Assembly: GCA_007133995.1 (NCBI GenBank)
Contig: SLLP01000098.1
Location: 1 to 7,280 of the forward strand
Source: Balneolales bacterium
Lineage (GTDB): Bacteria > Bacteroidota > Rhodothermia > Balneolales > Natronogracilivirgulaceae
DNA length: 7,280 bases
Reading direction: 5' to 3'
Part shown: positions 1-4,741 of the stretch, in pieces
Layout of the letters: the number at the start of each line of letters is the position of its first letter
Numbering within the stretch: position 1 is the stretch's first letter
Notes under the pieces: generated by a model
Told to the model about the DNA's origin: nothing
Databases searched by the model: none
What the model saw: the letters and a program-made list of their open reading frames with translations, nothing else
Made by a program: the position numbers and the translations under genes

Positions 1-180
1 AATAACAAGGTAATCCAACGGTCCATTCTGCTTCGCAATCCCTACACCGATGTGTTGAATCTGCTTCAAATCGAATTGATGCAGCGCAACCGGGATCCGG
101 AACTGAGTTCTCCGAAAGTCCGTCATGCCCTTTTTTCCAGTATTAACGGAATTGCTGCGGCAATGCAGAGTACAGGTTAG
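1..180 (+). CDS. ppc: Phosphoenolpyruvate carboxylase, C-terminal end (partial)
   Basis: This is the last 59 codons and the TAG stop of a gene that begins left of the window. The peptide contains LLRNPYTDVLNLLQIELM and ends INGIAAAMQSTG. Both match the C-terminus of bacterial PEP carboxylase, whose usual ending is close to NGIAAGMRNTG; that terminal segment lies by the active site and is nearly invariant in the family. The enzyme carboxylates phosphoenolpyruvate with bicarbonate to oxaloacetate, refilling the TCA cycle in the cytoplasm. One small oddity is alanine instead of the usual glycine in the GIAAxM stretch, a mild change. The next gene starts 45 bases downstream on the same strand, so the two may be co-transcribed. 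The identification rests on the tail alone, but the tail is diagnostic. Confidence 0.9.
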   Translation, partial: NNKVIQRSILLRNPYTDVLNLLQIELMQRNRDPELSSPKVRHALFSSINGIAAAMQSTG

Positions 181-225
181 TATCTTGCCTGGCAAACGCA
201 TTATCTGTTCAATAAAAAAACTGTT

Positions 226-633
226 ATGGCTCTTGACCTTGCCACACCCGCACTTCTGTTTCCCGCTATTTCACTTCTGTTGCTGGCGTATACAAACCGG
301 TTTCTGACCCTGGCAACACTCATCAGGAATCTGCATGAAAAGTACAAGAAAGAGAAGAATGAGATCATTTTTTTTCAGATAAGGAATCTCAGGCTTCGGA
401 CCAGGCTTATCAGGGACATGCAGGTGCTGGGAGTGATCAGTCTGTTTCTTTCGGCTCTTTGTATGCTGTTGCTTTTTCAGGATTATATGGATGCGGCAAA
501 GTACACCTTCGGAGCCAGTCTGCTTTTTCTGCTGGCTTCCCTGGCTCTGTCCATTTGGGAGATTCAAATATCAATAAGAGCCCTCAATATTCAGCTTGGG
601 GATATGGATGAAGGCAAATCGGATAGCAAATAG
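226..633 (+). CDS. DUF2721 family integral membrane protein
   Basis: A 135-residue protein with three predicted membrane helices, at about residues 7-25, 66-85 and 93-113. A charged cytoplasmic-type segment (residues 35-65, rich in K, R and E) lies between the first two. The N-terminus, with TPALLFPAISLLLLAYTNRF followed by LATLIR, matches the characteristic opening of the DUF2721 family, and the length is normal for that family. The function is unknown. Family members are small inner-membrane proteins found widely, often as single genes. The ATG at 226 places the conserved motif at the expected distance from the N-terminus. Upstream is A-rich sequence without a Shine-Dalgarno motif. It lies 45 bases after ppc on the same strand, and nothing in it links its job to ppc. 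Confidence 0.88.
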   Translation: MALDLATPALLFPAISLLLLAYTNRFLTLATLIRNLHEKYKKEKNEIIFFQIRNLRLRTRLIRDMQVLGVISLFLSALCMLLLFQDYMDAAKYTFGASLLFLLASLALSIWEIQISIRALNIQLGDMDEGKSDSK

Positions 634-675
634 CGCGGGAGGTAGCAACCGCAACAGGTGGGAATAGACCGTTTC

Positions 676-715
676 AAAAAAAACGAAGCCCCAGGCAGAA
701 TCACTGCCCAGGGCT
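676..715 (-). terminator. Rho-independent terminator reading leftward
   Basis: On the minus strand, AGCCC pairs with GGGCT and GGCAG with CTGCC, separated by a 2x2 mismatch and closed by a five-base loop (699-703). The stem is followed after three bases by eight U (676-683). The orientation is clear: the downstream side on the + strand has no T-run. It lies about 250 bases past the stop of the TPR gene, so it either ends a long 3' untranslated region of that operon or ends a separate short transcript. Confidence 0.75.
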
Positions 716-800
716 GAAAAACTTAGAGGTCAATGTAGTTTTTTGTGTCCTGTCCATACAGTGCCTTTCGGCTTCTGTACTTACTATTAATACGATTGTG
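676..800 (-). ncRNA. Candidate small RNA or structured 3' UTR
   Basis: Just upstream of the strong leftward terminator, the minus strand carries a compact hairpin at 757-779: TACAG, AA, GCC, a GAAA loop, GGC, A, CTGTA. GAAA is a GNRA tetraloop only on the minus strand, the same strand the terminator serves. No reading frame accompanies it. The right boundary (about 800) is a guess, and no confident promoter was found. It could equally be the end of a long 3' untranslated region of the TPR gene. Confidence 0.3.
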
Positions 801-893
801 TTGTAATATTATTGCACTTCATTCAAAAAAAATCAGGTTATCAGCCGGGCGGAAGAACCATTTTCCCGAAGCGGCAGGCATTCCTTTGTCAAC

Positions 894-943
894 GGCGCAT
901 AATTTAATGGCGCATAATTAATTATGACATAATTAATTGTGGC
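894..943. repeat. AT-rich direct and inverted repeat cluster
   Basis: The + strand carries GGCGCATAATTTAAT (894-908) immediately followed by GGCGCATAATTAAT (909-922), a tandem direct repeat with one base difference in length. The second copy runs into the 12-base palindrome ATAATTAATTAT (914-925). AATTAATTAT (916-925) forms a perfect 10-base inverted repeat with ATAATTAATT (929-938) across GAC, and GTGGCG follows. It starts 20 bases downstream of the TPR gene stop in the leftward direction. No U-run follows, so it is not a standard terminator. Confidence 0.6.
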
Positions 944-962
944 GTACGTGCAATGACACCAA

Positions 963-1649
963 TTACTGGCGAACAACGAGCATGCCTTCAAGCCTTTTGG
1001 CCTGGTCGGCAACCTGTGAGTCCTCATATTCATTCAATATACGGGCGACAAGCTGTAAAGCCCTTGCCAGGTCATCTGCTTCCATGGCCGCCTGTGCGGC
1101 GTTGAACAGATTATGAGGTGTGGTGGATTCGTTGATATCCCATTCCGCCGCCTTGACAAAGATGTCGGCAGCTCTGCTATATTCGCCCAGATTAGCCAGC
1201 ACCACAGCATGGAATGAGACAGGACCGACGCCGAGAATGCCCTCGGGTGGATCAAACCGTTCGATGTAAGCCAGGGCCTCTTCGTAACTGCCAAGCTCTG
1301 CTTCTGAAACAGCAGCATAGTAGCGGGCCAGATTTCCGGCGTTGGTGCGTCCGTAATTGTTGATTATGTCGATGAGTCCGGTACGAAGCATCTCATCATC
1401 ACCCCACAGAGCAATTTCGTATTCACCCTGCTGAAAAGCCTGTTCGGCATATACCAGCAGCTCCTGAGCCTCTTGTTCCTGAGCCTGAGCATAGAAATAG
1501 TAAAAGATGCCTCCGCCAATGATCAGCAGAACCGCGATACTACCTGCAATGACAGCCGTCAGATTACGCTTCAGAAAACTGGTAAATAGATAGTAGCTGG
1601 TGAGTAGCGGATCGGTTTCAAGTTGTTCTTTTGTTAGTCGCTTGGCCAT
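963..1649 (-). CDS. Membrane-anchored tetratricopeptide-repeat protein
   Basis: A 228-residue protein with a charged cytoplasmic N-terminus (residues 1-29), one strong membrane helix (about 31-53, with VIAGSIAVLLIIGGGIFYY), then an acidic, alanine-rich helical domain. That domain has TPR-like helix pairs: AEQAFQQGEYEIAL (68-81), YAAVSEAELGSYEEALAYIE (111-130), ANLGEYSRAADIFVKAAEW (152-170) and a final AAQAAMEADDLARALQLVA (184-202). This single-helix-plus-TPR topology resembles YfgM, the ancillary SecYEG/PpiD partner, and similar Bacteroidota proteins. That places the TPR domain outside the cytoplasmic membrane and suggests a role in envelope protein handling, which is inferred from topology only. 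The ATG at 1649 follows an A/T-rich leader without Shine-Dalgarno. It follows lolD by 78 bases and could share its transcript. Confidence 0.82.
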   Translation of the reverse strand: MAKRLTKEQLETDPLLTSYYLFTSFLKRNLTAVIAGSIAVLLIIGGGIFYYFYAQAQEQEAQELLVYAEQAFQQGEYEIALWGDDEMLRTGLIDIINNYGRTNAGNLARYYAAVSEAELGSYEEALAYIERFDPPEGILGVGPVSFHAVVLANLGEYSRAADIFVKAAEWDINESTTPHNLFNAAQAAMEADDLARALQLVARILNEYEDSQVADQAKRLEGMLVVRQ

Positions 1650-1709
1650 ATTTTAATACTGAAACTGAGAATAAAAGTGTGGATAAAAAGTGTGTTAAAT
1701 ATATGACTG

Positions 1710-1727
1710 TTTTGTCAGATGACAAAA
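1710..1727. repeat. Perfect 8-base inverted repeat directly after lolD
   Basis: TTTTGTCA and TGACAAAA flank two bases, and the repeat abuts the lolD stop codon (1728-1730). It could be a short hairpin protecting or ending the lolD message, or an operator for the TPR gene that starts 60 bases further on. There is no U-run, so a classical terminator is unlikely. Confidence 0.45.
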
Positions 1728-2429
1728 TCAGCCATTGTTTGCCGAGGAAGTGCCCAGCCTGCCATGATGCAGGTGATGGACAGTCGGTGCAATGCCTGCT
1801 ATTCGTGAATCGTGCGTTATCAGTACGATGGCAGTTTGTTCTTTCTGTTTGATATCCATTAGCACCGAGAGCAATTTCTCGGTATTGGCTTCATCAAGAT
1901 TGCCGGTAGGCTCATCAGCCATGATGATTTCAGGCTCGTTCATGAGAGCTCGCGCCACAGCTACACGTTGCTGCTCGCCACCCGAGAGTTCAGATGGACG
2001 GTGCTCCACTCTTTCTTTCAGCCCTGTTTCTTCCAACAGATAGCTTGCCCGCTCGCGAATTTCACTCATCGGTTTACCGGCGATAAGTCCGGGCATGAAG
2101 ACATTCTCCAGTGCAGTGAATTCCGGCAGCAGATGATGAAACTGAAATACAAATCCAATATTCCGATTGCGGAATCGGGCAAGTGTTTCGTCATCCATAC
2201 GGGACAGATCGGTGTTGCGAAAAAGGATTGTGCCTTTGTCGGGCCGGTCAAGTCCGCCCAGAATATGAAGCAGCGTGCTTTTTCCCGATCCACTGGATCC
2301 GACGATGGCAGTCAGATCATCCCTGTTGATGGTGATGTCGACCCCCTTGAGCACGTGAACGGGCTCCGCCTTTCCGGTATACGTCTTATGAATATTTTCA
2401 GCTGTTAAAAGCGGGATTCCGTCACTCAC
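1728..2429 (-). CDS. lolD: LolD-type lipoprotein-releasing ABC transporter ATPase
   Basis: A 233-residue ABC ATPase of normal LolD length. Walker A is GSSGSGKST (residues 44-52), the Q-loop glutamine is about 96 in FVFQFHHLLPEFTALENV, the signature is LSGGEQQRVAVARAL (148-162), Walker B is IIMADEPTGNLD (168-179) and the switch histidine is H206 in LITHD. FQFHHLLPEFTALENVFMP is typical of the LolD/MacB/FtsE branch and closest to LolD. In that system the ATPase works with LolC/LolE membrane subunits to extract lipoproteins from the inner membrane and hand them to LolA. No such permease lies in this window. The start is GTG at 2427-2429, overlapping the ymdB stop as GTGA, with AGGA about eight bases upstream, so translation is probably coupled to ymdB. 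A MacB-like exporter ATPase is the main alternative. Confidence 0.88.
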   Translation of the reverse strand: MSDGIPLLTAENIHKTYTGKAEPVHVLKGVDITINRDDLTAIVGSSGSGKSTLLHILGGLDRPDKGTILFRNTDLSRMDDETLARFRNRNIGFVFQFHHLLPEFTALENVFMPGLIAGKPMSEIRERASYLLEETGLKERVEHRPSELSGGEQQRVAVARALMNEPEIIMADEPTGNLDEANTEKLLSVLMDIKQKEQTAIVLITHDSRIAGIAPTVHHLHHGRLGTSSANNG

Positions 2430-3241
2430 GATGATGATCCTGTTTCAAATGCGGGGTAAGTGACAGACTCAATGCGCAGACATTTCCCGTTTTCGGGATC
2501 CAGTTCGGAAAAAAGTCCGCATATGCGATTATCACCGTTCGCCATTTTGTATTTGTGGGGTGTCTGAATAAGAAAGCGTTTGATGGCGGTTTCCTTGTCC
2601 ATACCTATAACGGAATGATAGGGACCGGTCATGCCAACGTCAGTGATGTAGCCGGTACCTTTTGGTAACAGGCGGGTATCAGCAGTAGGAACATGGGTGT
2701 GGGTTCCTGCTACAACGGATACCCTGCCATCTACATACCAGGCAAAGGCCATCTTCTCAGCGGTGGCCTCAGCATGAAAATCAATGAAAACCATCGGTGT
2801 CTGTTCACGGACTTTTTCAAGTACCCGGTCGCCTGTCCGGAAAGGATCATCGATCGGCTGCATGTAGGTCCGGCCCTGAAGGTTTACCACACCGATCTTG
2901 TGTGAAGTGCCCGGAATGTCATAAACTCCGTATCCGAATCCATGCGCCCCTTTAGGATAATTCAACGGCCGCAGCAGATGGGTATCGGTTTTCATGTAGG
3001 GATAAATCTTCCACTTTGCAAAGCTGTGATTGCCGCCGGTGATCACATGTACGCCCAAACCGTAGAGCGATCGAATAATCTCTTCGTTGATTCCCATGCC
3101 CTCATGGGAGTTTTCAGCATTGGCAATTACAAAATCCGCCTCATATTTGCTGATCAGTGATGGAAGAAACGTTTCAAGCAGTGAAAGTCCCGGCGCACCA
3201 ACAATATCGCCGATAAACAGTACCTTGATAGGTTTAGACAT
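2426..3241 (-). CDS. ymdB: YmdB-family (TIGR00282) metallophosphoesterase
   Basis: A 271-residue protein of the calcineurin-like YmdB family, whose characterised members hydrolyse 2',3'-cyclic nucleotides and affect biofilm and RNA metabolism in Bacillus. Metal-ligand motifs run in order: FIGDIVG (D12), NAENS (N41, E43), GGNH (N71, H72), IDFHAEATAEK (H156) and GTHTHVPTAD (H181, H183). The full set expected for a di-metal site is present. The residues after GGNH read SFAKW, where many homologues have TWDK, a local variant away from the ligands. I chose the ATG at 3241, giving MSKPIKVLFIGDIVG. A longer frame from a TTG at 3307 would overlap the 6S-like RNA and its U-run and adds nothing family-like. 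It overlaps lolD by four bases. In many relatives ribonuclease Y (rny) precedes this gene, and here it does not. Confidence 0.9.
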   Translation of the reverse strand: MSKPIKVLFIGDIVGAPGLSLLETFLPSLISKYEADFVIANAENSHEGMGINEEIIRSLYGLGVHVITGGNHSFAKWKIYPYMKTDTHLLRPLNYPKGAHGFGYGVYDIPGTSHKIGVVNLQGRTYMQPIDDPFRTGDRVLEKVREQTPMVFIDFHAEATAEKMAFAWYVDGRVSVVAGTHTHVPTADTRLLPKGTGYITDVGMTGPYHSVIGMDKETAIKRFLIQTPHKYKMANGDNRICGLFSELDPENGKCLRIESVTYPAFETGSSS

Positions 3242-3279
3242 GTAAACGTTTGGTAATAACCTGTAGCTTTGATGGAAAT

Positions 3280-3466
3280 AAAAAAAACGCTGATGAAGCA
3301 GGCACAAGACAAGCTACCGTCATTGACAGTGCGGGTACTCACTCGTACCGGGTCTGCCTTCCACTATTCACCGGGGTGACTTGAGGCCTGGCATTGCCGA
3401 ACGAAGTTGAACACCCTTTTTTTTAAGTGTTGTGCTTGTTTATGTTAACCCTGCTTCAAAAGCGTT
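3280..3466 (-). ncRNA. ssrS: 6S RNA-like gene between zapA and ymdB
   Basis: About 180 bases on the minus strand fold on long-range closing helices. AACGC (3462-3466) pairs with GCGTT (3286-3290), GAAGCAG (3451-3457) with CTGCTTC (3295-3301), and GCACAA (3430-3435) with TTGTGC (3302-3307). Eight U (3280-3287) overlap the end of the last arm and would end the transcript. Inside are smaller hairpins: TCAC-CCCG-GTGA, GGTAC-GAGTGA-GTACC and ACTGTC-AAT-GACGGT. Length, a closing stem joining both ends, a large central open region, the GCCAGGCC segment, and the position directly after zapA (a known 6S neighbour in proteobacteria) all favour 6S RNA, which mimics an open promoter and binds the housekeeping sigma holoenzyme. 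My hand fold does not recover one long terminal rod, so the family call is less certain than the presence of a structured RNA. Confidence 0.6.
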
Positions 3467-3495
3467 AAAAGAAACGATCTTTTTTTCAGGTCTAC

Positions 3496-3807
3496 TTAAA
3501 TATCGGAATTTTCCTTCTCAATTGCATCCAAAATCTTGCGAAGTGATTCATTAATTTCACCGAAGGCAGCTTGCTCGTCAGATCGATCGACGGGCTTCCC
3601 GCTCTCATTTGCCATAAAAAGCTCTTCAGCAATGCTTAGGCAGGCCAGAACCATGATTGTGGATTCGGACTGATTCAAAAGAGCCTTGCGGAAATCGTAA
3701 AATCGCTTGTCAACATAATCGGCAATCTGCTGCATAAGTTCCTCATCACCCTCATTTATTTTGAGGGGATACTGTTTGCCCAAAATGGTAACCTTGATTG
3801 ATTTCAT
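3496..3807 (-). CDS. zapA: Cell division protein ZapA
   Basis: A 103-residue protein. The N-terminal domain (residues 1-45) reads MKSIKVTILGKQYPLK followed by GDEELMQQIADYVDKR, matching the ZapA globular head (a beta strand, the ILGKxY motif, then a helix ending near YVD). Residues 46-70 form a hydrophobic helix (STIMVLACLSIAEELFMA), and the acidic tail (82-100) is predicted coiled coil. ZapA is a cytoplasmic FtsZ-binding protein that forms antiparallel tetramers and bundles FtsZ filaments at midcell. The ATG at 3807 is preceded by an A-rich leader with no Shine-Dalgarno motif. The preceding 330 bases contain two structured tandem repeats, the nearer ending about 15 bases before this ATG, so they may belong to the zapA leader. 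Confidence 0.88.
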   Translation of the reverse strand: MKSIKVTILGKQYPLKINEGDEELMQQIADYVDKRFYDFRKALLNQSESTIMVLACLSIAEELFMANESGKPVDRSDEQAAFGEINESLRKILDAIEKENSDI

Positions 3808-3820
3808 GTTTTTAAAATCT

Positions 3821-3916
3821 TGGATTCATATCGTCACATAGAATGTCCATGACAATTTTAATCATACGTCTGTGTGTCCGGGCCACGGTCATGGACATTT
3901 CATATGTTTAAATCAA
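3821..3916 (-). repeat. Structured tandem unit, copy 1 (nearest zapA)
   Basis: On the minus strand a perfect 12-base-pair stem joins AATGTCCATGAC (3888-3899) to GTCATGGACATT (3842-3853). The loop holds a small inner hairpin (CCG...CGG) followed by GACACACAGA and then ATGATTAAA, both nearly identical in copy 2. The unit closes with TGACGATATGAATC, about 15 bases before the zapA start codon. The repeat period to copy 2 is 98-101 bases. The family was not recognised. Confidence 0.65.
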
Positions 3917-4012
3917 CTAAGATTCATATTGTCAGAATGAACTCACATGACAGGATTTAATCATTCCTCTGTGTGTCAGCCGGAGGCTGTCATGTTCGTT
4001 TCATCTGTTTGA
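3917..4012 (-). repeat. Structured tandem unit, copy 2
   Basis: The same layout as copy 1 with a different sequence in the stem. On the minus strand ACATGACAG (3987-3995) pairs with CTGTCATGT (3945-3953). A 2x2 mismatch and a further AAC/GTT helix extend it. The inner hairpin is AGCC-TCC-GGCT, then GACACACAGA, then ATGATTAAA, and after the stem TGACAATATGAATC. Relative to copy 1 two stem positions change on both strands (C-G to A-T and T-A to C-G), which suggests the pairing is selected. Confidence 0.65.
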
Positions 4013-4132
4013 TATTTTCTGATTTCCAGGGTTAGAAGTAGCACCAAGGGTAGTTTCATCAACACGGATAGCAAGCCAGTATGTGGCTGATAAAGCATAT
4101 CCAGACCTTTCTATGTGATTTGCAACAATCAT
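4001..4132 (-). CDS. Possible 43-codon small ORF, unrecognised
   Basis: The frame starts at ATG 4130-4132, seven bases after the stop of the coiled-coil gene, and ends at TGA 4001-4003. The peptide starts MIVANHIERSGYALSATYW and ends NPGNQKISNR. It has no recognisable domain, signal peptide or membrane helix. Third codon positions are strongly A/T biased, unlike pheT and lolD nearby, and there is no Shine-Dalgarno motif. This argues that it is either non-coding or a remnant. Its stop forms an ATGA with a four-codon frame that runs into copy 2 of the structured repeat. I list it only because the tight spacing to its neighbour is gene-like. Confidence 0.2.
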   Translation of the reverse strand: MIVANHIERSGYALSATYWLAIRVDETTLGATSNPGNQKISNR

Positions 4133-4139
4133 GGCTTCA

Positions 4140-4574
4140 TCATGATGATTCAATAGTTTGATTTGTGCCGGCCCGGTTCAAATGCTTGTCAATTCGGGCG
4201 ATCAGTTCAATGATCTGTTGTCTGAGGATAATTTTCTCGTTGTCATCCAGATTGTCGAAAAGGGATGGGGAAGTTGAAGAGAGTCGGGATTTTGTGTCGG
4301 AAGCTCTACTTGCGGAACCGGAGTCGACTTCTGACGCACTGCTTGTTGACTCCCCGGGTTCCTTGAGTACAGCTTGTTCGGCAAGCTCGCTGTTAAGCCG
4401 GTCAATCTCTCTGTTTGCATTGGCGAGCTGACTGCGCACATCCTTCAATTCGCTGCTGAATTCACGATTCTCATCCGCCAGACGTTCATTTTTTTGCTTG
4501 AGATCGGTAACAGCTGACTGAATTCTGGTTAAAAGATTGCGGAATTCCTGGTAGTAAGGCTGATCTTGACTCAT
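4140..4574 (-). CDS. Small coiled-coil protein next to zapA
   Basis: A 144-residue soluble protein. Residues about 10-68 are a continuous charged heptad coiled coil (LTRIQSAVTDLKQKNERLAD, then SELKDVRSQLANANREIDRL). Residues 71-103 are a serine-rich disordered linker, and residues 105-133 form a conserved-looking C-terminal helix (SLFDNLDDNEKIILRQQI, then ELIARIDKHLN). There is no signal peptide or membrane segment. Comparable small coiled-coil genes lie between pheT and zapA in Bacteroidota-type genomes. The shape and position suggest a ZapB-like partner of ZapA at the division ring, which is an inference. The start is ambiguous: GTG at 4577 sits eight bases after GGAG and the adjacent ATG at 4574 eleven bases after it; I chose the ATG. 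The gene follows pheT by 167 bases, a gap with no clear terminator. Confidence 0.75.
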   Translation of the reverse strand: MSQDQPYYQEFRNLLTRIQSAVTDLKQKNERLADENREFSSELKDVRSQLANANREIDRLNSELAEQAVLKEPGESTSSASEVDSGSASRASDTKSRLSSTSPSLFDNLDDNEKIILRQQIIELIARIDKHLNRAGTNQTIESS

Positions 4575-4741
4575 CACTTTGAGTGCTCCGTTTTTGAAAT
4601 CACGTATGTGAAATATCCTCTACATTGCATTTGAAAAATACAAACCACATCCGTTGCAATCGGACTGTGTTTTGCGATGCCGTATTGATACTGGAGAAGA
4701 ACGTATTACAGCAGAAATATAACGAGTATAACCCTTGCAAA

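Larger units (their letters stand above)
634..962. other. Convergent intergenic region without a recognised gene
   Basis: The rightward ppc/DUF2721 pair and the long leftward cluster converge here. I see no credible protein gene. The stretch holds a strong leftward terminator (676-715), a GNRA-capped hairpin on the minus strand (757-779), a second run of eight A on the + strand (825-832) preceded in the minus direction by only a weak stem (GGTT/AACC, 836-859), and an AT-rich direct and inverted repeat cluster (894-943). No convincing terminator for the rightward genes is visible. Confidence 0.7.

Noticed and set aside
825..859. Second leftward terminator after the TPR gene
   Set aside because: A run of eight U is present on the minus strand, but the only adjacent stem is GGTT/AACC with a poor interior, too weak to call.
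833..1033. Minus-strand 66-codon frame overlapping the TPR gene end
   Set aside because: It reads through the AT-rich repeat cluster, giving a repetitive low-complexity NYAPLNYAPL stretch, and overlaps a well-supported gene; an artefact of the repeats.
3242..3307. N-terminal extension of YmdB from a TTG start at 3307
   Set aside because: It overlaps the 3' arm and U-run of the 6S-like RNA, adds a non-homologous segment before the standard MSKPIKVLFIGD opening, and uses a rare start codon.
3280..3466. SRP RNA, RNase P RNA or tmRNA as identity of the structured RNA
   Set aside because: The conserved SRP tetraloop region, RNase P core blocks and a tmRNA tRNA-like end are not visible, and the length and context fit 6S better.
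3821..4012. Tandem units as integron attC sites or a CRISPR array
   Set aside because: There is no core GTT-type recombination site or integrase, only two copies, and the copies diverge too much for CRISPR repeats.
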